From the NCBI RefSeq assembly GCF_002272245.1, contig NZ_NPDD01000001.1, forward strand, positions 1 through 64,000: a stretch of DNA of 64,000 bases. Direction: 5' to 3'. Numbering within the stretch: position 1 is the stretch's first letter; each line of letters begins with the position of its first letter. This document shows, in pieces, positions 53,575 through 61,400 of this stretch. The notes under the pieces were generated by a model that had not been told where the DNA came from, made no database searches, and worked only from the letters and a program-made list of their open reading frames with translations. Both the position numbers and the translations under genes were made by a program. The DNA comes from Bacillus sp. 7884-1 (GTDB lineage Bacteria > Bacillota > Bacilli > Bacillales > Cytobacillaceae).

Positions 53575-54201
53575 TTATTTTGCCTCCACACATTTAAATT
53601 TTGCCGCAGCTTCTGCTGGATTCTCTGCCTTTGTGATAGCTGAACCAATAATTACCACAGATGGATTGAGCGTTTTTTGTAAGGATTCCAATGACTCCAA
53701 GGTAATTCCACCCGCTGCCGCAATGGTCATGCCGGGTTCATAGTTGTTGCTACTTTCAAGACCATGATTGGAGGCACCAAGCTCCTCCTGCTGATCCTTA
53801 CTCACATGCTCACAAAATACCGCATTCTTGTATTTCATTAAATCCCTTTTTTGCTGTTCAGATGTATTTAATAAATCAATCATGACTGTTTTGTTGTATC
53901 GTTGTGCAACTTCCATACATGCATCAATGGTTACCAGGGGAGACACACCCATAACGGTAGCGACATCCGCTCCAGCCTTAAAACACATTTCAAATTCATA
54001 ACGGGCATTATCAATCGTTTTGATATCGGCAACAATCGTTTTAGCAGGGAAAGTTTGTTTCATTTCTCTAACACTAGCCATTCCAAACTCCTTGATTAAT
54101 GAGGTCCCAACCTCAATCCAATCAATCGAATCCGCAACTTTTTTTGTTAATTCTATCGCTTCATTTATTTCCATTCGATCTAAAGCAAGTTGTATTTTCA
54201 T
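53575..54201 (-). CDS. hxlA: 3-hexulose-6-phosphate synthase/KGPDC-family enzyme
   Basis: About 208 residues from ATG 54201 behind AAAGGGG; an in-frame ATG 72 bp upstream lies inside the operators and is unlikely. It is a TIM-barrel OMP-decarboxylase-superfamily protein: QLALDRMEINEA, WIEVGTSLIKEFG, VADIKTIDNARYE, AGADVATVMGV, MIDLLN, FCEHVSKDQQEE and AAAGGITLESLE. The family includes HPS (formaldehyde fixation) and 3-keto-L-gulonate-6-phosphate decarboxylase. The sequence is rather diverged from B. subtilis HxlA, so the decarboxylase role is a real alternative given the sugar-acid neighbours. Confidence 0.8.
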   Translation of the reverse strand: MKIQLALDRMEINEAIELTKKVADSIDWIEVGTSLIKEFGMASVREMKQTFPAKTIVADIKTIDNARYEFEMCFKAGADVATVMGVSPLVTIDACMEVAQRYNKTVMIDLLNTSEQQKRDLMKYKNAVFCEHVSKDQQEELGASNHGLESSNNYEPGMTIAAAGGITLESLESLQKTLNPSVVIIGSAITKAENPAEAAAKFKCVEAK

Positions 54202-54229
54202 CGTCCAAACCCCTTTTCCGGCAGTTAGA

Positions 54230-54290
54230 TAAATCGGTTTACTAAATCGGTTTATGAAATGATTATACTTCATTTGTAAGCGTTCTTCAA
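54230..54290 (-). promoter_or_regulatory. hxlAB promoter with tandem LacI-type operators and a cre-like site
   Basis: Minus-strand TTGAAG (54285-54290) and TATAAT (54262-54267) with a 17-bp spacer. Two copies of TAAATCGGTTTA (54230-54241 and 54243-54254), separated by one base, cover the start region. TTGTAAGCGTTCTTCA (54274-54289) inside the promoter resembles a CcpA cre site. Confidence 0.8.
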
Positions 54291-54329
54291 TATAAAGAAT
54301 TCATTCCTAAAAGAGAAGGGAGGAGTTGG

Positions 54330-54420
54330 TCGTGGTGCCTGACATCAGCATTAAAGGACTGTCCGCCTGAGGTGGACAGTGTCCACGAGCAGTGACAGGC
54401 ACCGATCCAGGCACCGATCC
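54330..54420. repeat. GGTGCCTG nested stem-loop
   Basis: The outer arms GGTGCCTGACA and TGACAGGCACC enclose an inner stem CTGTCC/GGACAG; GGCACCGATCC is then repeated. Such GGTGCCTG hairpins are frequent between genes in Bacillus genomes. Here it separates lacI from the hxlAB promoter and may end the lacI transcript. A scrap, GGTACCTGTCACC, lies at 44027-44039. Confidence 0.55.
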
Positions 54421-54432
54421 AAACCCAAACTA

Positions 54433-55410
54433 CTACACCATTTTGCTTGGAAATACGAATACTTCGGGTTCATGGTTTTCCTTTTGAATTTGTTCATAGA
54501 GCAGGTCGGCTGCTTTTCTGCCCATTTCGGCAGCGGGCTGGGTGATAAAGGATAGGGATGTCTCGAGCATTTGCGAGAATGGGATATTATCGAATACGAC
54601 TACATCAAGGTCCTCTCCAAACTTAATTCCTTTTTCTTTTGTAAATTCTCCAAGAGCGATAAAGACTCGGTCATTTGCTGCAAACAGTGCCGTTGGTTTT
54701 ACTTCTAAGGAGAAGAGCTGTTCCAGTTTTTTCTTCATTTCTGGAATACTTCCTTCAATAATAAAGTCTGGATTCACTTCTAGCCCTGCATCCATTAACG
54801 CTTTTTTGTAGCCTTCTAATCTATCTATCCGTGTACTGACTGTTAGTGGCTGTACAGCGAAGGCAATATTTTGATGCCCCTTCGCGATGAAGTGCTGAAT
54901 CGCCTTGTAGGTGGATTCGGTATTATCGGTGATGACGGTAAATACATCGGGATTGTCTACTTTCCTATCCACAAACACAACTGGATAGTTTTGCTTAACC
55001 ATGCTTTCATATAAAGCATTGTTTTTTCCAGTTGGAAAAATAATCAGACCATCCACCTGTTTGGCTCGAAGCGTTTCAATGTATTTCTTTTCTTTTTCAG
55101 GGTCATCATCAGCGTTGCAGACGATTGCCTGCAAATCGTATTGATGGAAGAAATCCTCAATGGCGCGGCTAACCTCTGTTGAAAAATAATGAGTAATATT
55201 CGCGACAATGATGCCGATAAGGGAAGTTCGTTTTTGCTTTAGACTTCGCGCCAAGAAATTTGGCTGATAGCCAAGGGTTTCGATGGCTTCTTCAATTTTC
55301 TGTTTTGTTTTTTCACTCATATATTCATAGCGTTTGTTTAAATATTGAGAAACAGTGCTCTTTGATACTCCAGCTTCACGGGCCACATCGGCCATTGTTA
55401 TTCTTTCCAT
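54433..55410 (-). CDS. LacI-family repressor (PtxS-like position)
   Basis: A 325-residue LacI regulator. The helix-turn-helix is TMADVAREAGVSKSTVSQYL with the hinge helix LGYQPNFLARSLKQKRT; the periplasmic-binding-like domain spans SLIGIIVANITHYF to the end, with FDNIPFSQML near the C-terminus. It lies between the transporter and hxlAB. The tandem TAAA(C/T)CGGTTTA operators in front of both transcription units are its likely targets, close to the known PtxS operator TGAAACCGGTTTCA. Confidence 0.87.
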   Translation of the reverse strand: MERITMADVAREAGVSKSTVSQYLNKRYEYMSEKTKQKIEEAIETLGYQPNFLARSLKQKRTSLIGIIVANITHYFSTEVSRAIEDFFHQYDLQAIVCNADDDPEKEKKYIETLRAKQVDGLIIFPTGKNNALYESMVKQNYPVVFVDRKVDNPDVFTVITDNTESTYKAIQHFIAKGHQNIAFAVQPLTVSTRIDRLEGYKKALMDAGLEVNPDFIIEGSIPEMKKKLEQLFSLEVKPTALFAANDRVFIALGEFTKEKGIKFGEDLDVVVFDNIPFSQMLETSLSFITQPAAEMGRKAADLLYEQIQKENHEPEVFVFPSKMV

Positions 55411-55506
55411 GCTATCTTCCTCTTTCCATTGGTCACTGCTTTCATTTTAGCGACAAATTTATGATTTATCTAGTGCTGGCGGTAATAGGAAGTCATATAA
55501 AAGAAA

Positions 55507-55538
55507 AGAGGATGACATTTGCATTTGTCATCCTCTTC
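55507..55538. terminator. terminator between the transporter and lacI genes
   Basis: AAGAGGATGACA / TGTCATCCTCTT around TTTGCATT, on the downstream side of the minus-strand transporter. Confidence 0.85.
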
Positions 55539-55642
55539 CCGCTATGCCTTACATGCAGCTTGGACTTGGTCCATTCGTTTTTTTAGCATTTTTTGTTATC
55601 AATGCTAAGTAATCGTCTGTTAACTCTCATTTTGAATCCAAA

Positions 55643-56926
55643 TTACGCGCTCACTTTCATATTTGCGGGCTTGCTGCTATCCTTTTTTGCGACATTTACC
55701 GCCCAGACGGTTAAGATTGCAGAAAGGAATAGAGATCCTGCCATAAAGATATATGATGCACCAAATCCACCTGTTGCACTGTTCAAATATCCTACGATAT
55801 AAGCACCAACGAATGATCCTAATGCACCCATAGAGTTAATGAGAGCCATCGCACCACCTGCAACGTTACGTGGTAAGATTTCAGGAATAATCGCAAAGAA
55901 TGGTCCATATGGAGCATACATCGCACCACCTGCAATGACCAACAGGGCAAAGGATATCCAGAAGTGCTGCGTTCCGATTGCATAAGAAGCATAGAAGGCG
56001 ATTGCGCCAATTAACAGGAATGGCCAAACAAATGCACTGCGGTTCATCATTTTATCAGAGAAATAGGAAGCCGTTAACATAAGAACAATGGCTAAAACAT
56101 AAGGGACTGAAGACAACCAGCCTGTTGTGACAATATCCATATTTGGCGCTGCTTTAATAATAGAAGGGAGCCACATCACAAATCCATAGACCCCAATGCT
56201 CCATAGGAAGTATTGAATGCTTAGTAAAATAACGGGTTTTGACTTAAAGGCTTCAGCGTAATTTTTAACCGGCTTTATTCCTTCTTGTTCTTTTGCTAAT
56301 TGTAGTTCAAGCTCAGACTTTTCGTTATCTGTTAACCATTTTGCATCTTTCGGTTTATCGTTGACTAACTTCCACCAAATGAATGCCCAAATGACAGCAG
56401 GCAGACCTTCAATAATAAACATCCATCTCCAGCCAACAGATTCAACTAGGTAACCAGAAACAATTGACATCCATAGTACAGTTGCAGGGTTACCAAGAAT
56501 TAAGAAGGTATTGGCACGAGAACGTTCTTTTTTTGTAAACCAGTTGCTTAAAAGTACGAGCATGGACGGCATAACAGCACTTTCTACTACACCAAGGGCG
56601 AAACGAATCACGAACAGCAACTTTACATTTGTTACCATACCTGTAGCAGTTGCTAGTAGGCCCCAAGCAATCAATGACCAAAAAATTAGTACCTTGGCAC
56701 TCTTTTTCTCTGCATAAGCTGCACCCGGAACTTGGAAAAAGAAATATCCTAAGAAGAAAAGTGCACCGAGCAGGGAGGAGGTAGCCGCTGTAATATCTAG
56801 GTCTTTCGCTAACCCAGAAGCCGCTCCGAACCCATAATTGGCACGGTCAAGATAGGCAAGACTGTAAGTAATAAAGGCAATTGGAATCAGATAGAACCAT
56901 CTTTTTTTAGCAATGGTTTGTTTCAT
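55643..56926 (-). CDS. kguT: ACS-family MFS transporter, 2-ketogluconate-transporter-like
   Basis: A 427-residue, 12-segment anion:cation symporter. The start is AFITYSLAYLDRANYGFGAA, then GALFFLGYFFFQVPGAAYAE, RFALGVVESAVMPSMLVLL, NWFTKKERSRANTFLILGNP and SGYLVESVGWRWMFIIEGLP. From memory this closely follows Pseudomonas KguT; hexuronate and phthalate carriers are relatives. The kinase gene upstream ends one base before it, so both are in one operon. Confidence 0.82.
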   Translation of the reverse strand: MKQTIAKKRWFYLIPIAFITYSLAYLDRANYGFGAASGLAKDLDITAATSSLLGALFFLGYFFFQVPGAAYAEKKSAKVLIFWSLIAWGLLATATGMVTNVKLLFVIRFALGVVESAVMPSMLVLLSNWFTKKERSRANTFLILGNPATVLWMSIVSGYLVESVGWRWMFIIEGLPAVIWAFIWWKLVNDKPKDAKWLTDNEKSELELQLAKEQEGIKPVKNYAEAFKSKPVILLSIQYFLWSIGVYGFVMWLPSIIKAAPNMDIVTTGWLSSVPYVLAIVLMLTASYFSDKMMNRSAFVWPFLLIGAIAFYASYAIGTQHFWISFALLVIAGGAMYAPYGPFFAIIPEILPRNVAGGAMALINSMGALGSFVGAYIVGYLNSATGGFGASYIFMAGSLFLSAILTVWAVNVAKKDSSKPANMKVSA

Positions 56927-56927
56927 G

Positions 56928-57887
56928 TTATTTCACTCCCTGTGAATGTTTTTCAATATATTTTTCTAACTGTTCTTTGGTAGGATAGCCATCATTGTCA
57001 CCTGGTGACTGAACAGCTAGTGAACCAATTGCATTTCCTCGTACCACAGCGTCATGAATGGATATACCTTCTAGGAGTCCACTAATTACTCCGACGGCAA
57101 AACCATCACCTGCACCAACGGTATCAACGACATTTTCTACAGGAAACCCGAGTACAGTACCTTCCTCGGTTGCACTTTTATAAAAAGCTCCCGCCGGTCC
57201 CAGCTTAATAACGACAAGTTCGACACCCTTTTCTAAATAAAAGGAAGCGATGTCACTTGGATTTTTGAAACCTGTTAAGATTTCACCCTCAGCCAGCCCT
57301 GGTAAAACGTAATCAGCTTTACAGGCAACTTCATTGATTTCTCTTACCATTTCTTCTTGTGATGCCCAAAGAGTTGGCCGTAAATTCGGGTCCAAGGACA
57401 CCTTGCGATTATTTTTTTTCATAAAAGTTAAGGCATGTTTGGCAAATCCCCGTGCATCTTCCGAGATTGCTAATGGAATCCCCGTCATATGAAGGTGTTT
57501 AGCCTCTAGAAAATACTCTTCATTGAAATCGTCTTCATTTAGATGGCTGGCAGCCGATCCTTTACGGAAGTATTGAACCTCTGGATCTCCTGCTAAGGCC
57601 ATCGATTTTAATTGGAATCCTGTTGGGTACTTATTATCCAACAAAACATGGTCGATGTTGACGTTTTCATTTTTAAGACGATTGATAATGAATTTTCCAA
57701 ATGCGTCGTTGCCTACTTTACTTGCCCAGCCAGAGCCGAATCCTAGGCGGGCCAAACCAATTGCCACGTTCGTTTCAGCCCCTGCCAGCTCGCGGGTAAA
57801 TTCGCTGACTTCATGTAAGGAACCAGGATGATTCGCCATGAACATAGCCATTGCTTCGCCAAATGTTACCACATCTAACTGTTTCAT
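56928..57887 (-). CDS. kguK: PfkB-family sugar-acid kinase (KguK/KdgK-like)
   Basis: A 319-residue ribokinase-fold enzyme. ATG 57887 overlaps the epimerase stop by ATGA. It has FGEAMAMFMANHPG, AGAETNVAIGLARLG, the keto-acid-binding YFRKGSAASHLNEDD typical of KdgK-like kinases and the ATP/base motif DTVGAGDGFAVG. It should phosphorylate 2-ketogluconate or 2-keto-3-deoxygluconate at C6. Confidence 0.82.
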   Translation of the reverse strand: MKQLDVVTFGEAMAMFMANHPGSLHEVSEFTRELAGAETNVAIGLARLGFGSGWASKVGNDAFGKFIINRLKNENVNIDHVLLDNKYPTGFQLKSMALAGDPEVQYFRKGSAASHLNEDDFNEEYFLEAKHLHMTGIPLAISEDARGFAKHALTFMKKNNRKVSLDPNLRPTLWASQEEMVREINEVACKADYVLPGLAEGEILTGFKNPSDIASFYLEKGVELVVIKLGPAGAFYKSATEEGTVLGFPVENVVDTVGAGDGFAVGVISGLLEGISIHDAVVRGNAIGSLAVQSPGDNDGYPTKEQLEKYIEKHSQGVK

Positions 57888-58642
57888 AGCAGTGCCTCGC
57901 TTTCTGTCATCATTTGAATATACTCTTTTGTTCTTTCCTTTGGTTCGATTGGAAACTCAAGCGCTTTCACTAGACCGTTAGGAAGGCTGTTCATCACCAT
58001 TTCCCAGCTGTGACCAATATTTTTCCGAAGCGGTAACGTAACGAGCTCACCGTTTTCCTGATCCACTTGTTTTAAATGAAGATAATGGACATACTGGGAC
58101 AGCTGAGTTAATGCTTCTCGTACATACTGTTTGGAATAGTACCAGTTACCAGCGTCAAACGTCATTTTCACCGGAGCATTCTCTTCGGTGGCGCTTTCAA
58201 AAAAGGACTGTAAATTGGTAATATTTCCGCCATGCAGCGTCTGGTCATTCTCAACAAACAATTGAATTTCAGGATGCTGCCTTAAAAAAGAGTGGAGGTC
58301 GCTAACACTAGATTGGCTTTTATCAAAGTGTCCCAGTGAAACCTTTATCCACTTCGCTCCGAGCTGTTTTCCTTCTTGAAAAATGGTTGTTAATTCTTGT
58401 TCATTTAGCTGATGATCCTCTTTCCACAATTCAATGGGGGCGGAATAGACAGTAAAGAGTTGATGTTGCTCCATTTCTTGTTTCATGCTAACTAATGTTG
58501 GATCTTGATTTGAAAATAACTCTCTGCGAATCTCAATCCCGTATGCGCCTGATTCCGCAATGAGCTTAATAAAGGAAGCTTGCCCTTTCTCTAACACTTC
58601 AAATCTATTAAAAGCATTTAAAGGGATAATCACTTTTTGCAT
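57884..58642 (-). CDS. kguE: sugar phosphate isomerase/epimerase (xylose-isomerase-like TIM barrel, KguE-like)
   Basis: A 252-residue TIM-barrel protein of the AP-endonuclease-2/xylose isomerase-like family. It has AYGIEIRRELFS, GAKWIKVSLGHFD, FVENDQTLHGGN, MTFDAGNWYYSKQY and VHYLHLKQVD, whose Glu, Asp and His residues fit metal binding. It is the first gene of the kinase/transporter operon, matching the kguE-kguK-kguT order of Pseudomonas 2-ketogluconate operons. Confidence 0.78.
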   Translation of the reverse strand: MQKVIIPLNAFNRFEVLEKGQASFIKLIAESGAYGIEIRRELFSNQDPTLVSMKQEMEQHQLFTVYSAPIELWKEDHQLNEQELTTIFQEGKQLGAKWIKVSLGHFDKSQSSVSDLHSFLRQHPEIQLFVENDQTLHGGNITNLQSFFESATEENAPVKMTFDAGNWYYSKQYVREALTQLSQYVHYLHLKQVDQENGELVTLPLRKNIGHSWEMVMNSLPNGLVKALEFPIEPKERTKEYIQMMTESEALL

Positions 58643-58687
58643 GGTTATGACACCTTCTTTGAAGTAATAAATGATAAATTGTTTTAG

Positions 58688-58747
58688 TAAACCGGTTTAG
58701 TAAATCGATTTATGGATATTATATACCCAATGAAAGCGCTTTTGCAA
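58688..58747 (-). promoter_or_regulatory. kgu promoter with tandem LacI-type operators and cre site
   Basis: Minus-strand TTGCAA (58742-58747) and TATAAT (58718-58723) with an 18-bp spacer. Perfect palindromes TAAACCGGTTTA (58688-58699) and TAAATCGATTTA (58701-58712), one base apart, lie just past the -10. ATGAAAGCGCTTTTG (58730-58744) in the spacer matches the CcpA cre core. The architecture is the same as before hxlAB. Confidence 0.85.
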
Positions 58748-58853
58748 CAAAAAGTTTTTTATTTTTGAATGTGTTAATCCTGACTGGTGATTTTGACATC
58801 ATGTTGAAATCCGACGAAAGCACGAGATACCGAAAGTTTTATAAGGGGGAGGC

Positions 58854-58925
58854 ATGACTATGGCAATTTTAAACACTATAATAAAAGAAATAAAAAAATT
58901 ACAAATCTCAAGGAGATCGAGATAA
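58854..58925 (+). CDS. 23-residue ORF coupled to the methyltransferase
   Basis: ATG 58854 behind AAGGGGGAGG encodes MTMAILNTIIKEIKKL then QISRRSR, and its TAA abuts the next ATG. The methyltransferase ribosome site AAGGAG lies inside this frame. It may be a leader peptide or the remnant of a lost gene. Confidence 0.4.
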   Translation: MTMAILNTIIKEIKKLQISRRSR

Positions 58926-59552
58926 ATGGAATTCTGGGAATCAAGTTTTATAGATAAACAAACGATGTGGGGGTTTGAACCTGCAGACTCCGCAATCCTG
59001 ATAAAGGATTTTTTCCTTGAAAAGAATGTTAAGGACATCCTGGTACCGGGTATTGGATATGGTAGAAATGCTAAAATTTTTACCGACAATGGAATAAAGG
59101 TAACAGGGATTGAGATTTCAAAAACAGCGATTGATTTGGCGAGGCAGAACGGGTTTGATAGTCATATTTTTCATGGTTCAGTAACAGACATGCCTTTTGA
59201 CAATAATCTTTATGACGGTATATTTTCTTACGCCCTTCTTCACTTATTGAATGACCGCGCGCGAGAGAAGTTTATTAAAGATTGCTATGATCAGTTAAAG
59301 CCAAATGGATATATGGTTTTTACAACGGTTTCAAAAAAAGCCCCAATGTTTGGAAAGGGCAAACAACTGGATAAAGACTATTACGAGATCATGGAAGGCG
59401 TGAAAATGTATTTTTACGATTCTGACTCCATCAAACGGGATTTTGTACAATATGGACTGGTAGAGTTTTCAGAAATTGACGAACCAAATAAGGACATGAA
59501 AAATAAACCTTCGATCAATTTTATAATGATAAAATGTAAAAAGGGACTATAA
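58926..59552 (+). CDS. class I SAM-dependent methyltransferase (thiopurine/tellurite type)
   Basis: A 208-residue enzyme. It opens FWESSFIDKQTMWGFEPADS, as in TPMT/TehB-like methyltransferases. Motif I is DILVPGIGYGRNA, then VTGIEISKTAID, DMPFDNNLYDGIFSYALLH and LKPNGYMVFTTVS. The substrate is unknown. Translation may depend on the preceding 23-residue frame. Confidence 0.87.
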   Translation: MEFWESSFIDKQTMWGFEPADSAILIKDFFLEKNVKDILVPGIGYGRNAKIFTDNGIKVTGIEISKTAIDLARQNGFDSHIFHGSVTDMPFDNNLYDGIFSYALLHLLNDRAREKFIKDCYDQLKPNGYMVFTTVSKKAPMFGKGKQLDKDYYEIMEGVKMYFYDSDSIKRDFVQYGLVEFSEIDEPNKDMKNKPSINFIMIKCKKGL

Positions 59553-59601
59553 AGTAATCATACAAAAACTTCAACACTATTTAATAACATAGCGCAGCAA
59601 A

Positions 59602-59628
59602 AAAAGGCATCCACTGGTGATGCCTATT
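59602..59628 (+). terminator. terminator of the methyltransferase gene
   Basis: AGGCATC / GATGCCT stem around CACTGGT with flanking A and T runs. Confidence 0.7.
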
Positions 59629-59645
59629 TGCTTATATAAAAAAAA

Positions 59646-59770
59646 GGATTCGGCCAGTTGCCGAATCCAAAAGGAATCTATAAAAGGGGGTTATGAAAGA
59701 GAGAAAAAAAAGCTTGTCCTCTTCATGTATTTATCTTACCCCTTAAGTATGAACAAATTATGAACAAAGA
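59646..59770 (+). repeat. GATTCGGC hairpin element (copy 2)
   Basis: The stem GGATTCGGC/GCCGAATCC (59646-59668) is followed by AAAAGGGGGTTATGAAAGAG and an AT-rich end, like the copy at 49370-49510. Both copies could encode a 16-20 residue peptide after the GGGG, but these peptides are barely alike. Confidence 0.5.
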
Positions 59771-59811
59771 TTTAAGGTTCTATTAATTTATAGAAGTCAT
59801 GCAGTTTGCTA

Positions 59812-59949
59812 TTATCCCTTCATGCGTTCTGGAAGATTTTGAATCGATTGGACCACCATATCTAGCTTCGACTCAATCCGATATAGCAAGTAAAGGGTGA
59901 CAATGATGGGGAATCCCACCTCACTGATGAGAGGTATCATTTGCTCCAC
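59812..59949 (-). CDS. YvrJ-family small membrane protein
   Basis: A 45-residue peptide from GTG 59949 with AAAGGAGTG upstream. EQMIPLISEVGFPIIVTLYL then LYRIESKLDMVVQSI matches the YvrJ pattern: one membrane helix and an amphipathic tail. In B. subtilis yvrJ lies beside the sigO/rsoA genes; none is visible here. Function is unknown. Confidence 0.75.
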   Translation of the reverse strand: MEQMIPLISEVGFPIIVTLYLLYRIESKLDMVVQSIQNLPERMKG

Positions 59950-60197
59950 GAGATTTCACTCCTTTCTTTTAATGAATACTGGTTTCCATTGAATCCGGCC
60001 TCCTACTCTAGTAAATTTCATATTCTGTTACATTCATCCACTCTAACTCTAGTGTTCACCTCCTTTTACCCTTTATATATGGAAAAGAAGAGCAAAAGGA
60101 CATGGTCGGAAAAAATAAATTTAATTTGATGTAGACTGGAGTGACCGAAATTCCGATAGTTGAGTCCGCCAATTAATGTTTATCTTAAATTAGAAAG

Positions 60198-60236
60198 GTA
60201 AGGACCAGCCTATTTCAAGCTGGTCCTTACTTTTTA
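60198..60236 (-). terminator. terminator of the Spo0E-like gene
   Basis: GTAAGGACCAGC / GCTGGTCCTTAC around CTATTTCAA. Confidence 0.85.
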
Positions 60237-60422
60237 AATGAGTTGTTCAATTTTTTCTTCAAAATATTCATGCATCAAGCAGTTAAGATTGATTTTAAGA
60301 CTTACATAATCGGATGTGTTGGGCCCGGTGGAATTGTATAAGTCATTAAGTTTTATTTTTAAATCGACGATGTCCATTAATAATTTTGTGTTTTCGTTTT
60401 GAATAGATTTGTTTGCTTTCAT
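60234..60422 (-). CDS. Spo0E-like small phosphatase-family peptide
   Basis: About 62 residues from ATG 60422, five bases after GAGGTG; an upstream in-frame ATG at 60467 lacks a site. The two-helix layout LKIKLNDLYNST ... SDYVSLKINLNCLMHEYFE follows Spo0E-family aspartyl-phosphate phosphatases. The family signature SQELD is replaced by SLKIN, so catalytic activity is doubtful. If functional it would affect Spo0A phosphorylation. Confidence 0.55.
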   Translation of the reverse strand: MKANKSIQNENTKLLMDIVDLKIKLNDLYNSTGPNTSDYVSLKINLNCLMHEYFEEKIEQLI

Positions 60423-60833
60423 TCTACACCTCGTATATATATTAATTCCGTTTTTTGTGAATGCCATTTTTCCAAAATCCTACTGATAGTAACATAGTCC
60501 CTCTATCATGTGAACGGCCATTTAAAAAGTAGAAAAATTGAAAAAAGGGTAAATGATTTTAATATATCTTGTAGGTGACCATGTGCTCTTTTGCCTATGG
60601 TTTCGTTACTGTGAGAGACAAAAAGAAGTTATTTTGTAATAACGTCTAAATTTCGACAAATTATTTAATATGAATTTTTTATATAAAATAATGAACTTCC
60701 TTAGCTGTTCAACATTCCGTCATAACATTTCAAACAATCTGTGAACTTAACACTATGCCTGTGTTATTAACTGTAGCAATCCAATATAGTGTAAGTATAA
60801 AGAACAAACAAATTTTGAAGGGCGGAATGCTTT
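60423..60833. other. gene-free promoter region of the DoxX gene
   Basis: No ORF of note. GTTATTTTGTAATAAC (60628-60643) is a perfect 6-bp dyad and AACACTATGCCTGTGTT (60749-60765) a second partial dyad, about 190 and 70 bp before the DoxX start. Either could be an operator. GAAGGGCGG is the ribosome site. Confidence 0.4.
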
Positions 60834-61343
60834 ATGTTTAATAAATTTTTAAGAGAAAATAAGGTTGCAACAGCTATTTTAACAGTCATACGATTATATC
60901 TTGGATACGCATGGTTCACAGCAGGTTTTCATAAAATCACAGATGGATTTGACGCTTCAGGTTATTTAGGAAATGCAATAGCCAATCCCGTTAAAGGTCC
61001 AGATGGCAACATGGTTTACGGCTGGTATGTCAACTTCTTAGAAAGCTTTGCACTGCCAAACATAGATGTCTTCAACTTCATTGTTCCTTGGGGCGAAACG
61101 TTAATCGGTTTAGGACTTCTATTAGGATGTTTAACAACAGCAGCTATTGTTTTTGGTCTAGTGATGAACTTCTCTTTCTTCTTGGCCGGAACAGTATCTC
61201 ATAACCCAACAGACATTTTCTTAGGCTTTATCATCTTAGCAGCAGGCTTCAACGCAGGTAAATATGGTTTAGACCGCTGGGTGGTTCCATTCATCCGCAA
61301 AACAGCTAAGACATACGTTGGCAAAGACAAAGACAAAGCATAA
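60834..61343 (+). CDS. DoxX-family membrane protein
   Basis: A 169-residue protein with four membrane segments. The N-terminal block VIRLYLGYAWFTAGFHKITD, then FIVPWGETLIGLGLLLG, GLVMNFSFFLAG and FIILAAGFNAGKYGLDRW are DoxX hallmarks. The C-terminal tail is lysine-rich (KTYVGKDKDKA). Bacillus relatives such as CatD/YfiD respond to quinone or thiol stress, which would fit a catechol-degrading host, but no such regulator is encoded here. Confidence 0.87.
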   Translation: MFNKFLRENKVATAILTVIRLYLGYAWFTAGFHKITDGFDASGYLGNAIANPVKGPDGNMVYGWYVNFLESFALPNIDVFNFIVPWGETLIGLGLLLGCLTTAAIVFGLVMNFSFFLAGTVSHNPTDIFLGFIILAAGFNAGKYGLDRWVVPFIRKTAKTYVGKDKDKA

Positions 61344-61353
61344 ATAGAGTTAC

Positions 61354-61388
61354 AAAAAAGACGATTCGGTCTCTGGATCGTCTTTTTT
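61354..61388 (+). terminator. terminator of the DoxX gene
   Basis: AAAAAGACGAT / ATCGTCTTTTTT around TCGGTCTCTGG. Confidence 0.87.
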
Positions 61389-61400
61389 GCTTGAAAAATA

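Noticed and set aside
59941-60129. Open frame of about 60 residues on the + strand after the YvrJ gene.
   Set aside because: It overlaps the YvrJ gene's ribosome site, has no site of its own and a non-protein-like composition.
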